Shown piece by piece: positions 1-7,973 of a stretch of DNA of 40,894 nt (within the stretch, counting starts at the first letter, position 1; every line of letters begins with the position of its first letter). This DNA is from a virus. The position numbers and the translations under genes are program-made. The stretch lies in the IMG/VR virus record IMGVR_UViG_3300048136_000214, positions 1 to 40,894 of that record. The stretch is one strand, 5' to 3'. Below the pieces are notes generated by a model. That model saw only the letters and a list, made by a program, of their open reading frames with translations, had not been told where the DNA came from and searched no databases.

Positions 1-2
1 AG

Positions 3-521
3 TTAACGGCATTATATGACGCAGTAAAATATAATATTGAAGAAATCAACCCGGACGGAGATGGTAAAGATATGGCTGCCGGTGGAGGTTGGATAAATGA
101 ATGGGGAACTGTAGGTGGAAAAAGATTTAAGCATATTCAAAATTTAACTAAGACAGATATTCAGGCCCTTTCTTCTAGTGAAAGAGATTTTAAAATAGGT
201 CCTGGAGATAAAGATAACGGCGCATTAGTAATTAAATTTAATGACGTAGAATTAGGAAAGCTAAGTGACTCTAAAACTGCAGAAAAAATTAAAAGTATAA
301 TAGAGACTGAGCCTTCCGTTAGAACATTTACTGAAATACAAGACGATGTAATTTCAGCAGTAGGAGATATACCTACTCCATTCCTTTTTATAGAGTCTAA
401 AGATCATGAAATAGTAGCTTTTCACTATTACAAGAAATTACCTGGAAAAACTAGCGAATTACAAATATATTCTATTACACAAGGTAAATTTAAATATAAA
501 ATAAAGCCTAACCGAGTTTAA
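3..521 (+). CDS. Partial CDS, unknown protein (5' end outside window)
   Basis: The frame is open from the first bases of the window, so the gene most likely begins upstream. The ATG at 72 is only the first methionine in view. About 172 residues are visible, starting LTALYDAVKYN, then an acidic NPDGDGKD stretch, then a mixed alpha/beta-looking region ending IKPNRV. I recognise no family. It sits directly upstream of a set of proteins with capsid-targeting-like signals and may belong to the same internal-protein block, but no such signal is visible in this fragment. The gap to the next start is 20 bases and A-rich, which suggests cotranscription. Confidence 0.7.
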   Translation, partial: LTALYDAVKYNIEEINPDGDGKDMAAGGGWINEWGTVGGKRFKHIQNLTKTDIQALSSSERDFKIGPGDKDNGALVIKFNDVELGKLSDSKTAEKIKSIIETEPSVRTFTEIQDDVISAVGDIPTPFLFIESKDHEIVAFHYYKKLPGKTSELQIYSITQGKFKYKIKPNRV

Positions 522-541
522 ATAAACAAATACAAATAAAA

Positions 542-3169
542 ATGAGCACTAAAAAAACATTTGAAAGCTTTGTAAATTCAATGAATGAAAACGTTGATTT
601 ATATAAAGTATATAAAAGAGTTTCTGGAAAATACTCTTTAAGAAAACCTTCTTATTGGGGAGATCTATTTAATCAAAGAGCTTCTATCCCGTTAAAAGAA
701 TTAAGTAAATATTCTTCTGAATTAGATTCATTAGAAGTCTATACTACTAAAGAATTAGGATGTCATCCAGATTATCCTATGCAATCAAATTTTAAGGTTC
801 AAGTTCCTCAAGTATTCGTACTATATTGTAATACTGAAAGGGGCGAATTAGGAGAGTATTATGGAATGTCAATTCTTGTAAATACTGAAGGTGCAACATA
901 TCCAAGATATGCATGTGGTATGCCAGATTTCGAACCAGAACTTCATAACTTTGCAAATGGAATTCCTGAAAGCTATTTAAATATTGTAACAACAGGTGCT
1001 CAAATGTTACATGAAAAAATGATAGCTGAAGGTCAATTCTCATGGATGACACAAGATACTGGAGATCAGATTGGTTCAGAACCTCAAAATAAAATAGACG
1101 TTTACATGTACGACAACCAAGGTAATTCTTGGAAAGAAAGAGACTATGAAGGCTATGGAGAATTTGGCGGTATGGATTACTATGACTTAGTTGCAACTAT
1201 GAACGGATATACTGAAGAAGACGTTAAAACAATGAAAGGTTCATTTAAAGAATTAAGACAACTTGGTATCGATTTAGCGTTTGGTAAAATAAAAACTAAA
1301 GATAAAAAGCGCAAAACTCTTTTTCCAGCTTTAGTCACAGATCCTAGGTATAATTGGAAAAGACATGATTTTACTCAAGAAGCAGAATCAGATCCAAACC
1401 AATCATGGTATCAAGAGCCTGAGTATGACGATTATGAAGATGAATATGATGATTTCTACAATGAAAAAGAAATCAAGGGTAAAGCTGCCGGCAACTCTAT
1501 AAAGATGGCACCAGCAGGTAGAACTATTGAAATCAATGGTATCACTTACACATGCCTTGGTAAAGGTAAGTGGGAAGGACCTGATGGCGAAAAAGTAAAT
1601 TGGATTGAAGTTTCTGCTATGGCATCAGCATTAGGAAACAAGAAAGTTGTATATGAATATGATGGCTATGAGTCAGTAGTTACTGAAGCTAAAGGAGATT
1701 TAAAAGTAGGAGATAAGGGTATAGATTATAATGATAATGTTGTAAAAATAATTGCTATTGGTAATTTTAAGAAAATTGCTAAAATGTTTAAGAAAGAAAT
1801 GAAAGCAGACGCAGCTGATTGGGGCTACGAAGAAGGAGCTGGAGATTTCTATCTTGCTAAAAACATAGAAGCGACTGAAGGTAATGTTGGAGATTTAGCA
1901 ATTTATCCAGTAAAATACGACATGGCTAACTACTGGGGTTTAGATAAACTAGATGAATCATCAGTTACTGAAAACTACGAAGTTATTTATAGCGATGGCG
2001 TAAGTGCTATGAAAAAGTTTAGAAGCGAGAAACAAGCACTAGACTTTATGAAGAAAACTATCTCTTCTAATAAAAAACTAAGAGATATTGCAGTTTACAA
2101 ACCAGGAATGCATTCAACTACTCAAACTGAATTAGTTGTTAAATTCTGGGGAGACGGGTCTTACTTAGATAATGTTTCTAAAAAAGATAAAGATTTAGCT
2201 TCTAAAAAATTAGAAGAATCTACCTTAAATGAAGCTCGTTCTATTAACAAGATTTCAAAGGAGTTTGGAGAAACAGTTAATAAAATGAAAGATATAGTTA
2301 AAGTATATGTTGCTGCTGAAGAAGGAAGTGATGAAAAATCAAAATTAAGACAACAATTAATTGATTTAACAGCAAAGAAAAAGTCTTTAACTAAAGAATT
2401 AGACGACGCCGTAGCTGGAAAAAACAAAGATGTAAAATTAGTTATAACAGAAGGTGTAATGTCAAATATTCATTTGATGGCATCCGATTCTAAAAACTGG
2501 GATGATTTCTTAAAAAAGTTTAAGAAAGATTATAAGAAAGTATTTCAAAATACACCTGACTTCATGGATTGGTTATATGGCATGTATAAAGATATGGCAC
2601 CTTTAAAAGCAGGTGAAAAAGTAGAAGAAAAATATAACAAGAAAAAGTTATTAAAAGCAATTAAGAATAAAGACGACATGTTTATTCAATTAGGAGACGG
2701 TACTCAACTACTAGTTTATAACCCAGATTCTAACAATGACGACAATGCAGAAATGTGGCACGATGATGTTGTATTTGCAATCGATCAAGACGGAGAAGAG
2801 CATGAGGTTAAATACTCAGATATTGCAGGTATTGGTGAATCTGTAGTTTCTGAATCTAAAATTCAAATAAAAAGAAAGTATACAGACAAGCATCCAGCAA
2901 AAACAGCTGGAAGATCTGCAAGGGTTAGAAACGCAATGATAGAAGCTCTTTCGGATGGAATATTAACAGAAGAAGAATTCAATAATATTTTAAAAGAAAA
3001 ATCTATTGACAGTAAAAGATGGATGAGAAGAAATTCTAGATTTTTTATGGTAAGTGAAGAAGGAATCAAGCTTTCTAAATATGGAAAAAGAATTTTTAAA
3101 GAAATTACGAATAAGCAAGTAGTTAACTTAACCCTAGAATCTTTTATAAAGGATATATACAATAAATAA
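542..3169 (+). CDS. Large putative internal head protein / polyprotein (875 aa)
   Basis: Unknown function. The N terminus (MSTKKTFESFVNSMNE) looks like a T4 capsid-targeting sequence: short, with aromatic residues, ending in x-E. Several sites along the chain fit the T4 prohead protease rule (L/I-x-E before A/G): I-A-E163/G, L-N-E564/A and I-T-E637/G. V-T-E382/A is a near match. Cutting at the last three would release segments of about 182, 73 and 238 residues. The first 320 residues contain an acidic, tyrosine-rich run (about 288-310); residues 560-625 look coiled-coil. The start follows an A-rich leader without Shine-Dalgarno. I infer a packaged protein, possibly processed into several products; the enzymatic role is unknown. 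Confidence 0.75.
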   Translation: MSTKKTFESFVNSMNENVDLYKVYKRVSGKYSLRKPSYWGDLFNQRASIPLKELSKYSSELDSLEVYTTKELGCHPDYPMQSNFKVQVPQVFVLYCNTERGELGEYYGMSILVNTEGATYPRYACGMPDFEPELHNFANGIPESYLNIVTTGAQMLHEKMIAEGQFSWMTQDTGDQIGSEPQNKIDVYMYDNQGNSWKERDYEGYGEFGGMDYYDLVATMNGYTEEDVKTMKGSFKELRQLGIDLAFGKIKTKDKKRKTLFPALVTDPRYNWKRHDFTQEAESDPNQSWYQEPEYDDYEDEYDDFYNEKEIKGKAAGNSIKMAPAGRTIEINGITYTCLGKGKWEGPDGEKVNWIEVSAMASALGNKKVVYEYDGYESVVTEAKGDLKVGDKGIDYNDNVVKIIAIGNFKKIAKMFKKEMKADAADWGYEEGAGDFYLAKNIEATEGNVGDLAIYPVKYDMANYWGLDKLDESSVTENYEVIYSDGVSAMKKFRSEKQALDFMKKTISSNKKLRDIAVYKPGMHSTTQTELVVKFWGDGSYLDNVSKKDKDLASKKLEESTLNEARSINKISKEFGETVNKMKDIVKVYVAAEEGSDEKSKLRQQLIDLTAKKKSLTKELDDAVAGKNKDVKLVITEGVMSNIHLMASDSKNWDDFLKKFKKDYKKVFQNTPDFMDWLYGMYKDMAPLKAGEKVEEKYNKKKLLKAIKNKDDMFIQLGDGTQLLVYNPDSNNDDNAEMWHDDVVFAIDQDGEEHEVKYSDIAGIGESVVSESKIQIKRKYTDKHPAKTAGRSARVRNAMIEALSDGILTEEEFNNILKEKSIDSKRWMRRNSRFFMVSEEGIKLSKYGKRIFKEITNKQVVNLTLESFIKDIYNK
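3152..3163 (+). promoter_or_regulatory. Candidate late promoter (GATATATAC)
   Basis: GATATATAC begins 30 bases before the ATG at 3182, in the 3' end of the preceding gene. It matches the AT-rich box found upstream of the head genes in this window and resembles the T4 late promoter TATAAATA, which needs no -35 element. This is an inference from the repeated motif. Confidence 0.45.
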
Positions 3170-3181
3170 AAACTATAGAAA

Positions 3182-4528
3182 ATGAAACTATATACTAACT
3201 TCGATAATTTTATCAATGAAGCAAAGGTTATGAAGCAGAAAGATACTGCTAAAATAGCACAAAAATTAGCATCGGCTCTTTCAAAGGCAGATGGTAAAGA
3301 ATTTACAATTTCTAAAGATTCATTAGATGCTGGAGGATGGGATCTAGATATGGATGGAGAAGAATTCGCAGGTGGAACTTATTTTATTGGAGATGCTGGA
3401 GAAATAGTAAACGCAGCAACAAGTAATGACGTATATGGTCACATGGACGACAGTGAAGCTGAATTAGTTAAAAAGATTAAAAAGGGTAAATTTGCAAAAT
3501 ACAGAGCAACTGAATCATTAGATATTGAACTTAATGAAGCTCTTAAGTCTTCTAAACTAAGAAACTTAATAGACATCAGACAGGGTGGTAAGCAACTAAT
3601 ACAGGGTATATATGGTCTTGCTAAAGTAGCATTAGATAAAGTAACCGACGACATGGTTATCACTAATTCAAATCCAGTTGAAGTTTATAAGAAAGCAAAA
3701 ACATACGGAAATGTATTAGTATTTTGGATTTCTAGAAACGAAAAGGAAAATCCTTACACACCTAGAAATAGTTATGGTGGAAAAGATATTATTCCAGGAA
3801 ACACCCTATTAGCAGTCTCAAATGGTAAAAACGAAATGTTTGACAATCATGCTGCATATACTAGAGAGTATGTGGATGGAAAACAAAGACATAAAACTAC
3901 AAGATCTTTAAAGAATAGAGGAAGATACCCTGGTTCTAAAGACACTGTCGGGATAGATAAATCTCATAGTTCATGGAGTGGAACAGGCTTAGGAAATATT
4001 AAAAGAATCGCAGAGGTTTCAGACGAATGTTACATTATTAATTTAGACGCTGTTAGAGATAGACTTTCTACAAGTAATAAAGTATCGCAAAGATTTTCTC
4101 AAAAAGCCGATGCTACCGCGTTTGATAATCCAAAAGATATTAAACAAGCAAACATCACTAAATATCAATCAATTTTAGCACAAAGAGCAGATAATCCAGA
4201 TAAAATAGACAAACAAGTTAAAGAAATTATTGAAGATGCTCATCAATTCTTAATGGCCGGTTTAGCTAAAAAAGAAATGGGAGACTATAACGAATTATCA
4301 ATAGGAAAAGATCCTAAAGGAAGAGATATTAAACCTAGAGATTTAACCAATTATATTTCAAATATATTGTCAGATTATCAAGGATATGTTTCGGCATACG
4401 TTAATGCAAAAACTGAAGAAGAAAAATATGGAACTTCAAGCGATTGGTATAAAAGAGATGCTAAACGTAAAGCTCTAGAGCTTAAGCAGCGAATGGCTAA
4501 ATGGGATAACAAGAACATAGTTTGGTAA
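3182..4528 (+). CDS. Putative internal head protein with capsid-targeting signal (448 aa)
   Basis: The protein starts MKLYTNFDNFINEAKV. This is strikingly like the T4 internal-protein signal MKTYQEFIAEA, in which gp21 cuts after I-A-E. Here the equivalent cut would be I11-N-E13/A14. A second consensus site, L117-N-E119/A120, would release a segment of about 106 residues and leave a C-terminal product of about 329. The C-terminal part is basic and polar, with no motif I recognise. A candidate late promoter lies 30 bases upstream, which fits expression with the head genes. By analogy with T4 IPI-IPIII and Alt, such proteins may enter the host with the DNA; the activity cannot be read from the sequence. 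Confidence 0.8.
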   Translation: MKLYTNFDNFINEAKVMKQKDTAKIAQKLASALSKADGKEFTISKDSLDAGGWDLDMDGEEFAGGTYFIGDAGEIVNAATSNDVYGHMDDSEAELVKKIKKGKFAKYRATESLDIELNEALKSSKLRNLIDIRQGGKQLIQGIYGLAKVALDKVTDDMVITNSNPVEVYKKAKTYGNVLVFWISRNEKENPYTPRNSYGGKDIIPGNTLLAVSNGKNEMFDNHAAYTREYVDGKQRHKTTRSLKNRGRYPGSKDTVGIDKSHSSWSGTGLGNIKRIAEVSDECYIINLDAVRDRLSTSNKVSQRFSQKADATAFDNPKDIKQANITKYQSILAQRADNPDKIDKQVKEIIEDAHQFLMAGLAKKEMGDYNELSIGKDPKGRDIKPRDLTNYISNILSDYQGYVSAYVNAKTEEEKYGTSSDWYKRDAKRKALELKQRMAKWDNKNIVW

Positions 4529-4545
4529 AATAAGACTTAAAAATT

Positions 4546-5268
4546 ATGAATAATAAAATAGAAGAAAAATTTAAGTGGGAAACTACTGGCGACAAGGATG
4601 ATAGAGAGTTCTTAACAGGTTTAGTTCAAAGAACTAAATTAATTTACGGAGATATTAAACCTGCTAAATACGATCTTAACGACTTTGATAAAGACTTAGA
4701 TAAATTATTAAAGAAATTTGTAAAAGATTCTGATTCTTTTTTTAAGGCAAAGGACGATAGAGACTATGGAGCTAGTAATAAAATACATGCAGATTGGATG
4801 AAAGCTGCTCAAAAAGCATTTAAACATGTTACTACAAATACTGCATGGAGAGGTCAATTAAATACATTCACTAGAAATTTATCAACTATTTGGCAAGTTC
4901 ACATGGAAGCAGAGGCTGGAAGAACAGGAAACAGAGGCTATAAAGTTCATAAGAGACAAGCCTTTCAAAAACAGTTTGAACAAGTAAAATTGTATGAACA
5001 GTTTATTAACGAAAGATTTAACGCTAGAAAAGTAAAGAAAGAACTAGAAGGTTTTGGCTTTAAGAACGTTGATGCTAGTGGAAACGAAATTTCAGTTGAA
5101 ACGGGCTCTTATGAAAATCCATTTGGTTCAGAACAGAGTTACACTTTCTTTTGGAATGGTGAAACAGTCTGGTGTGAATCAGAAGAAGCTGAAACAGAAT
5201 GGATGGGAGAAGTAACTACTGCAGAACAATTTGCAGAAACTATGGAAACAGCAGAAGGCTGGTCATAA
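4546..5268 (+). CDS. Unknown protein with internal capsid-targeting-like motif (240 aa)
   Basis: Unknown function. Residues 1-145 are lysine-rich and helical-looking. Residues 146-156 read EQVKLYEQFINE, almost identical to the N terminus of the next gene product (KQVKLYEQFINE). Residues 157-240 form a small tryptophan-rich domain. The architecture looks like an N-terminal module joined in frame to a complete internal protein with its own targeting signal. A protease cut after I-N-E156 would separate the halves, although R rather than A/G follows. The gene lies 17 bases after its upstream neighbour and is probably cotranscribed with it. Confidence 0.75.
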   Translation: MNNKIEEKFKWETTGDKDDREFLTGLVQRTKLIYGDIKPAKYDLNDFDKDLDKLLKKFVKDSDSFFKAKDDRDYGASNKIHADWMKAAQKAFKHVTTNTAWRGQLNTFTRNLSTIWQVHMEAEAGRTGNRGYKVHKRQAFQKQFEQVKLYEQFINERFNARKVKKELEGFGFKNVDASGNEISVETGSYENPFGSEQSYTFFWNGETVWCESEEAETEWMGEVTTAEQFAETMETAEGWS

Positions 5269-5284
5269 TTAAAAAACAAGAACT

Positions 5285-5602
5285 ATGAAACAAGTAAAAC
5301 TATATGAGCAATTTATAAATGAATCAGCAATTGATACTTTAGCTACTGAAATTGATGATGCTAAAGTTTATGATGCTGTTTCGGATGGAGGTTCTGTTGA
5401 CGCAAGATCTACTAAAAAAACATGGGACGATGGTGTTCCAGTTTTAAAGTATATTGCTAGAGCTCCAAAAAAATCTGTCAAATTACCCAAGAAATTTAAA
5501 ATAGTAGACGACACAAAATACGGATGGTGGTATTTTCAAGTAGGAAATGTTTGGTATGGCATCGAACAGGATGATTATGGAACACCTCCATTTGAATATT
5601 AA
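5285..5602 (+). CDS. Small putative internal head protein (105 aa)
   Basis: The N terminus is MKQVKLYEQFINES, a capsid-targeting-like signal with a likely cut after I-N-E13. The mature part of about 92 residues ends in an aromatic-rich region (YGWWYF, WYGIEQDD). No enzymatic motif is visible. Its signal repeats the one inside the preceding protein, with the same residues but several synonymous base changes, so the similarity is conserved at protein level rather than being a recent DNA duplication. The stop is 3 bases from the next start. Confidence 0.75.
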   Translation: MKQVKLYEQFINESAIDTLATEIDDAKVYDAVSDGGSVDARSTKKTWDDGVPVLKYIARAPKKSVKLPKKFKIVDDTKYGWWYFQVGNVWYGIEQDDYGTPPFEY

Positions 5603-5605
5603 GAT

Positions 5606-6748
5606 ATGGAATTAAACGAAAACTTATCACTTGGCGATATGGCCGGAATGGGAGAAGTCTCTTTACCAACTGAAACATCAGTTGGATCAGGGGATATTCC
5701 AGCCGGAAGAGGAGATGCTGAAGAAGAATATAAAAAGAAGAAGAAAAAGAAAATGAAACACTTAGAATCATTTGAATCTTTTCAAGGTAAACCAACTAAT
5801 GAAGCATTTGAAGGTATTGGAGATTTAGTTAAATCTTTACATTTTGAAACAGATCCTAAAACCGCAGAAGAAAAGAAAATCGAACTAGGTAAAAGACAAG
5901 GTGAAGTTTCAAGAAGAAAGCAAATTGAAGGTGGTGAATATTCACTAAGAAGATTTAGAAAAGAGATTAAATACGATGAGACTGGAGAAGATCTTGGTGT
6001 ATTTAAACCTGGCAGTTATATGGCCGCTACTTCTATATTAGGCGATGGTCCACATAAGAAAGCCGTTAAGAAAGTAAGATGGAATAGAAAGAAATACGAT
6101 CAATGGATTGAAGATGTAGCTTCTAATGATGGTTGGAAGAATGCATTTGATATGGCACAAAACGCTAAACATGAACCAGGTCTATTACAATGGGCTAAGA
6201 AAGAATTTAGAGGTGAAGACGTAATGCAAAGAATTCAATGGGATATTGAAGGTTACGCAGAATCAGTAGTTATTGAAGCTGAAAGTGTAAAGGTAGGAGA
6301 ATATATCAAAACCCAATACGGTTATTTCTATAAAAGAGTCGACGGTAAAGTTGGAGGACAAGAAGCTTTCGTTGAAATAAAGAAAGGAAAAGAAGGAAAG
6401 AGAAAAACAAGTATTCATGATACAGTTAGCTTTGAAATAGTTGATAAAGATGCTGCATTCGAATCATTGGTTACAGAAAAGAAACATGATAGAGAAGATA
6501 CTATAAAATTCATAAAGAAATACATGAGATTTGTAAAAACCACTGAAGAATTTAATGGTTCTCAGGGTGGTATATGGGTTTCAGGTGAAGATGGAGATGA
6601 ATATAAAGGAGTAACAATCTATGATTACTATACATCTGGTAAATCATACGAATTAGGTGTAAATATAAAGTGGGAAAAAGAGTTAAATAAAAGAGGATGG
6701 TACAGCGAATGGTATGATGCAGGAACTGTAATGATCTGGGAAATATAA
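5606..6748 (+). CDS. Two-module putative internal head protein (380 aa)
   Basis: Residues 1-49 form an unusual Gly/Ser/acidic leader ending in seven lysines, directly followed by an internal methionine (codon at 5753) that starts MKHLESFESF. That sequence looks like the N-terminal signals of its neighbours, and the small protein at 32421 starts MKHLQTF. The leader and the mature protein may therefore be separate modules, or translation may also start at 5753. Later sites resembling protease cuts are V-I-E/A and V-T-E/K. The C-terminal third is rich in W and Y. The reading frame favours ATG 5606 as the longest start. No enzymatic family is recognised. Confidence 0.75.
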   Translation: MELNENLSLGDMAGMGEVSLPTETSVGSGDIPAGRGDAEEEYKKKKKKKMKHLESFESFQGKPTNEAFEGIGDLVKSLHFETDPKTAEEKKIELGKRQGEVSRRKQIEGGEYSLRRFRKEIKYDETGEDLGVFKPGSYMAATSILGDGPHKKAVKKVRWNRKKYDQWIEDVASNDGWKNAFDMAQNAKHEPGLLQWAKKEFRGEDVMQRIQWDIEGYAESVVIEAESVKVGEYIKTQYGYFYKRVDGKVGGQEAFVEIKKGKEGKRKTSIHDTVSFEIVDKDAAFESLVTEKKHDREDTIKFIKKYMRFVKTTEEFNGSQGGIWVSGEDGDEYKGVTIYDYYTSGKSYELGVNIKWEKELNKRGWYSEWYDAGTVMIWEI

Positions 6749-6777
6749 CTCTACTCATTAGTTTTAAACAATTTTAG

Positions 6778-6807
6778 AATGCTTTGTATAACTACAAAGC
6801 ATTTTTT
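6778..6807 (+). terminator. Intrinsic terminator after the internal-protein block
   Basis: A perfect 11-bp stem (6778-6788 with 6793-6803) closes a 4-base loop TAAC and runs into a T tract. It ends the transcription unit of the preceding genes, just before the methylglyoxal synthase gene. Confidence 0.85.
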
Positions 6808-6818
6808 ATTTATATAGT

Positions 6819-7211
6819 ATGGACAAGATGAGATTCGCATTAATCGCACATGATAACAAAAAAGCAGACATGGTAGCTTTTGTTTCTAAAAGACTTGATT
6901 TTTTTAATAATGAAGCTGTTGATATTATTACCACAGGAACTACGGGTAAGAAGGTAAAGCATGCCGGAATCAATAGAGTTACCACTGTTCAAAGTGGGCC
7001 TTTAGGAGGAGATGCCGAAATAGCTGCAATGGTGGTAAGAGGTGAGGTTACTGGCGTGATATTCATGAGAGATCCCCTGGATAAACATCCACATGATGTA
7101 GATATTTCAATGTTAATGAGGTTATGTGACGTCCACGATGTCCCCTTGGCTACTAATTATAAAACGGCTAGCATCTTAATTAAATGGTATCGTTCTAAAT
7201 ATAAAATATAA
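6819..7211 (+). CDS. mgsA: Methylglyoxal synthase
   Basis: Converts dihydroxyacetone phosphate to methylglyoxal and phosphate. The 130-residue protein is slightly shorter than E. coli MgsA (152) and covers its core: IAHD (H11, D12), TGTTG at 39-43, SGPLGGD with D65, D85-P, and PHDVD (H92, D95). D65, D85, H92 and D95 all keep the same offset from E. coli D71, D91, H98 and D101, so the active site appears intact. It is the first gene after a terminator; TATATAG lies only a few bases upstream of the ATG, so the leader may be very short. A phage copy could divert host glycolytic flux or produce a toxic dicarbonyl. The role is inferred; the family is clear. Confidence 0.9.
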   Translation: MDKMRFALIAHDNKKADMVAFVSKRLDFFNNEAVDIITTGTTGKKVKHAGINRVTTVQSGPLGGDAEIAAMVVRGEVTGVIFMRDPLDKHPHDVDISMLMRLCDVHDVPLATNYKTASILIKWYRSKYKI

Positions 7212-7243
7212 ACAATTTTTAATTTAACAGTATAATAAACAAT

Positions 7244-7489
7244 ATGGATAACATTATCTTCAGGCCCGGAAATTATAAAACATGGTCAATTAAAGCGATA
7301 GAGAAAATCGAAGCTGTCATTGATTCATGTGTCACCGTCGATCATCTAGATTCTGCTAAAAAATTAGTTGATCAGTTTTCTATTATTACTGCGCTTGAAC
7401 AGGATGATGAAAAATCTATTGAAATAATTATTCACCAATTGTGGCTTAGAATTAAGTTACAAGAAAATAAAATAAATGGATCAAAATAA
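7244..7489 (+). CDS. Hypothetical protein (81 aa)
   Basis: A small, mostly helical-looking protein with no recognised family. It is preceded by an AGTATAAT box at 7229-7236, only about 8 bases from the ATG. Its end overlaps the next start by 14 bases, which suggests translational coupling with the nucleotidyltransferase. Confidence 0.6.
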   Translation: MDNIIFRPGNYKTWSIKAIEKIEAVIDSCVTVDHLDSAKKLVDQFSIITALEQDDEKSIEIIIHQLWLRIKLQENKINGSK

Positions 7490-7973
7490 AGGTAAAATAG
7501 GATTTACAGCAGGGAATTTCGATCTTCTCCATCCTGGGTATATTTACACATTTGAAACAGCAAAAGAACACTGTGATTACTTTATGGTATTTCTACAAAG
7601 AGATCCGTCAGAAACAAGGTATACTAAATATAAGCCAGTAATTCCTCTTTATGAAAGATATAAAACTTTAATGGCAATCAAATACGTAGACGAGGTGGTT
7701 ACGTATCAAACAGAAGAAGACCTTTTAAACTTAATCGAGTTTTATAAACCAGATGTTAGAATTTTAGGAGATGATTACATCGGTAAAAGATTCACCGGAG
7801 ATCACATGCCAATCGAGGTTATTTATACAACCAGGTCTCACAATTGGTCAACAACCAGAATTAAAGACCTTATCACTAAACAGACTATTCTACAGAATCC
7901 TTCAATCATAGAAGAAAATGTAAAATCCGTAACAGCTGAAGAAGCTGCTTCAATAATTAATAAAAAGAAATGA
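7476..7973 (+). CDS. Cytidylyltransferase-like nucleotidyltransferase
   Basis: Belongs to the nucleotidyltransferase superfamily that includes glycerol-3-phosphate cytidylyltransferase and the RfaE/HldE C-terminal domain, which make CDP- or ADP-activated compounds. The N terminus GKIGFTAGNFDLLHPGY holds the nucleotide-binding motif, but the usual HxGH reads H19-P-G-Y22. The second motif (RTSxGIST-like) is R120-S-H-N-W-S-T-T-R128. Length (165) is normal for a single domain. Its end overlaps the start of the sugar-nucleotide dehydratase gene by 4 bases, so the two are probably coupled and may act in one nucleotide-sugar route. The substrate cannot be told from sequence. Confidence 0.8.
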   Translation: MDQNKGKIGFTAGNFDLLHPGYIYTFETAKEHCDYFMVFLQRDPSETRYTKYKPVIPLYERYKTLMAIKYVDEVVTYQTEEDLLNLIEFYKPDVRILGDDYIGKRFTGDHMPIEVIYTTRSHNWSTTRIKDLITKQTILQNPSIIEENVKSVTAEEAASIINKKK

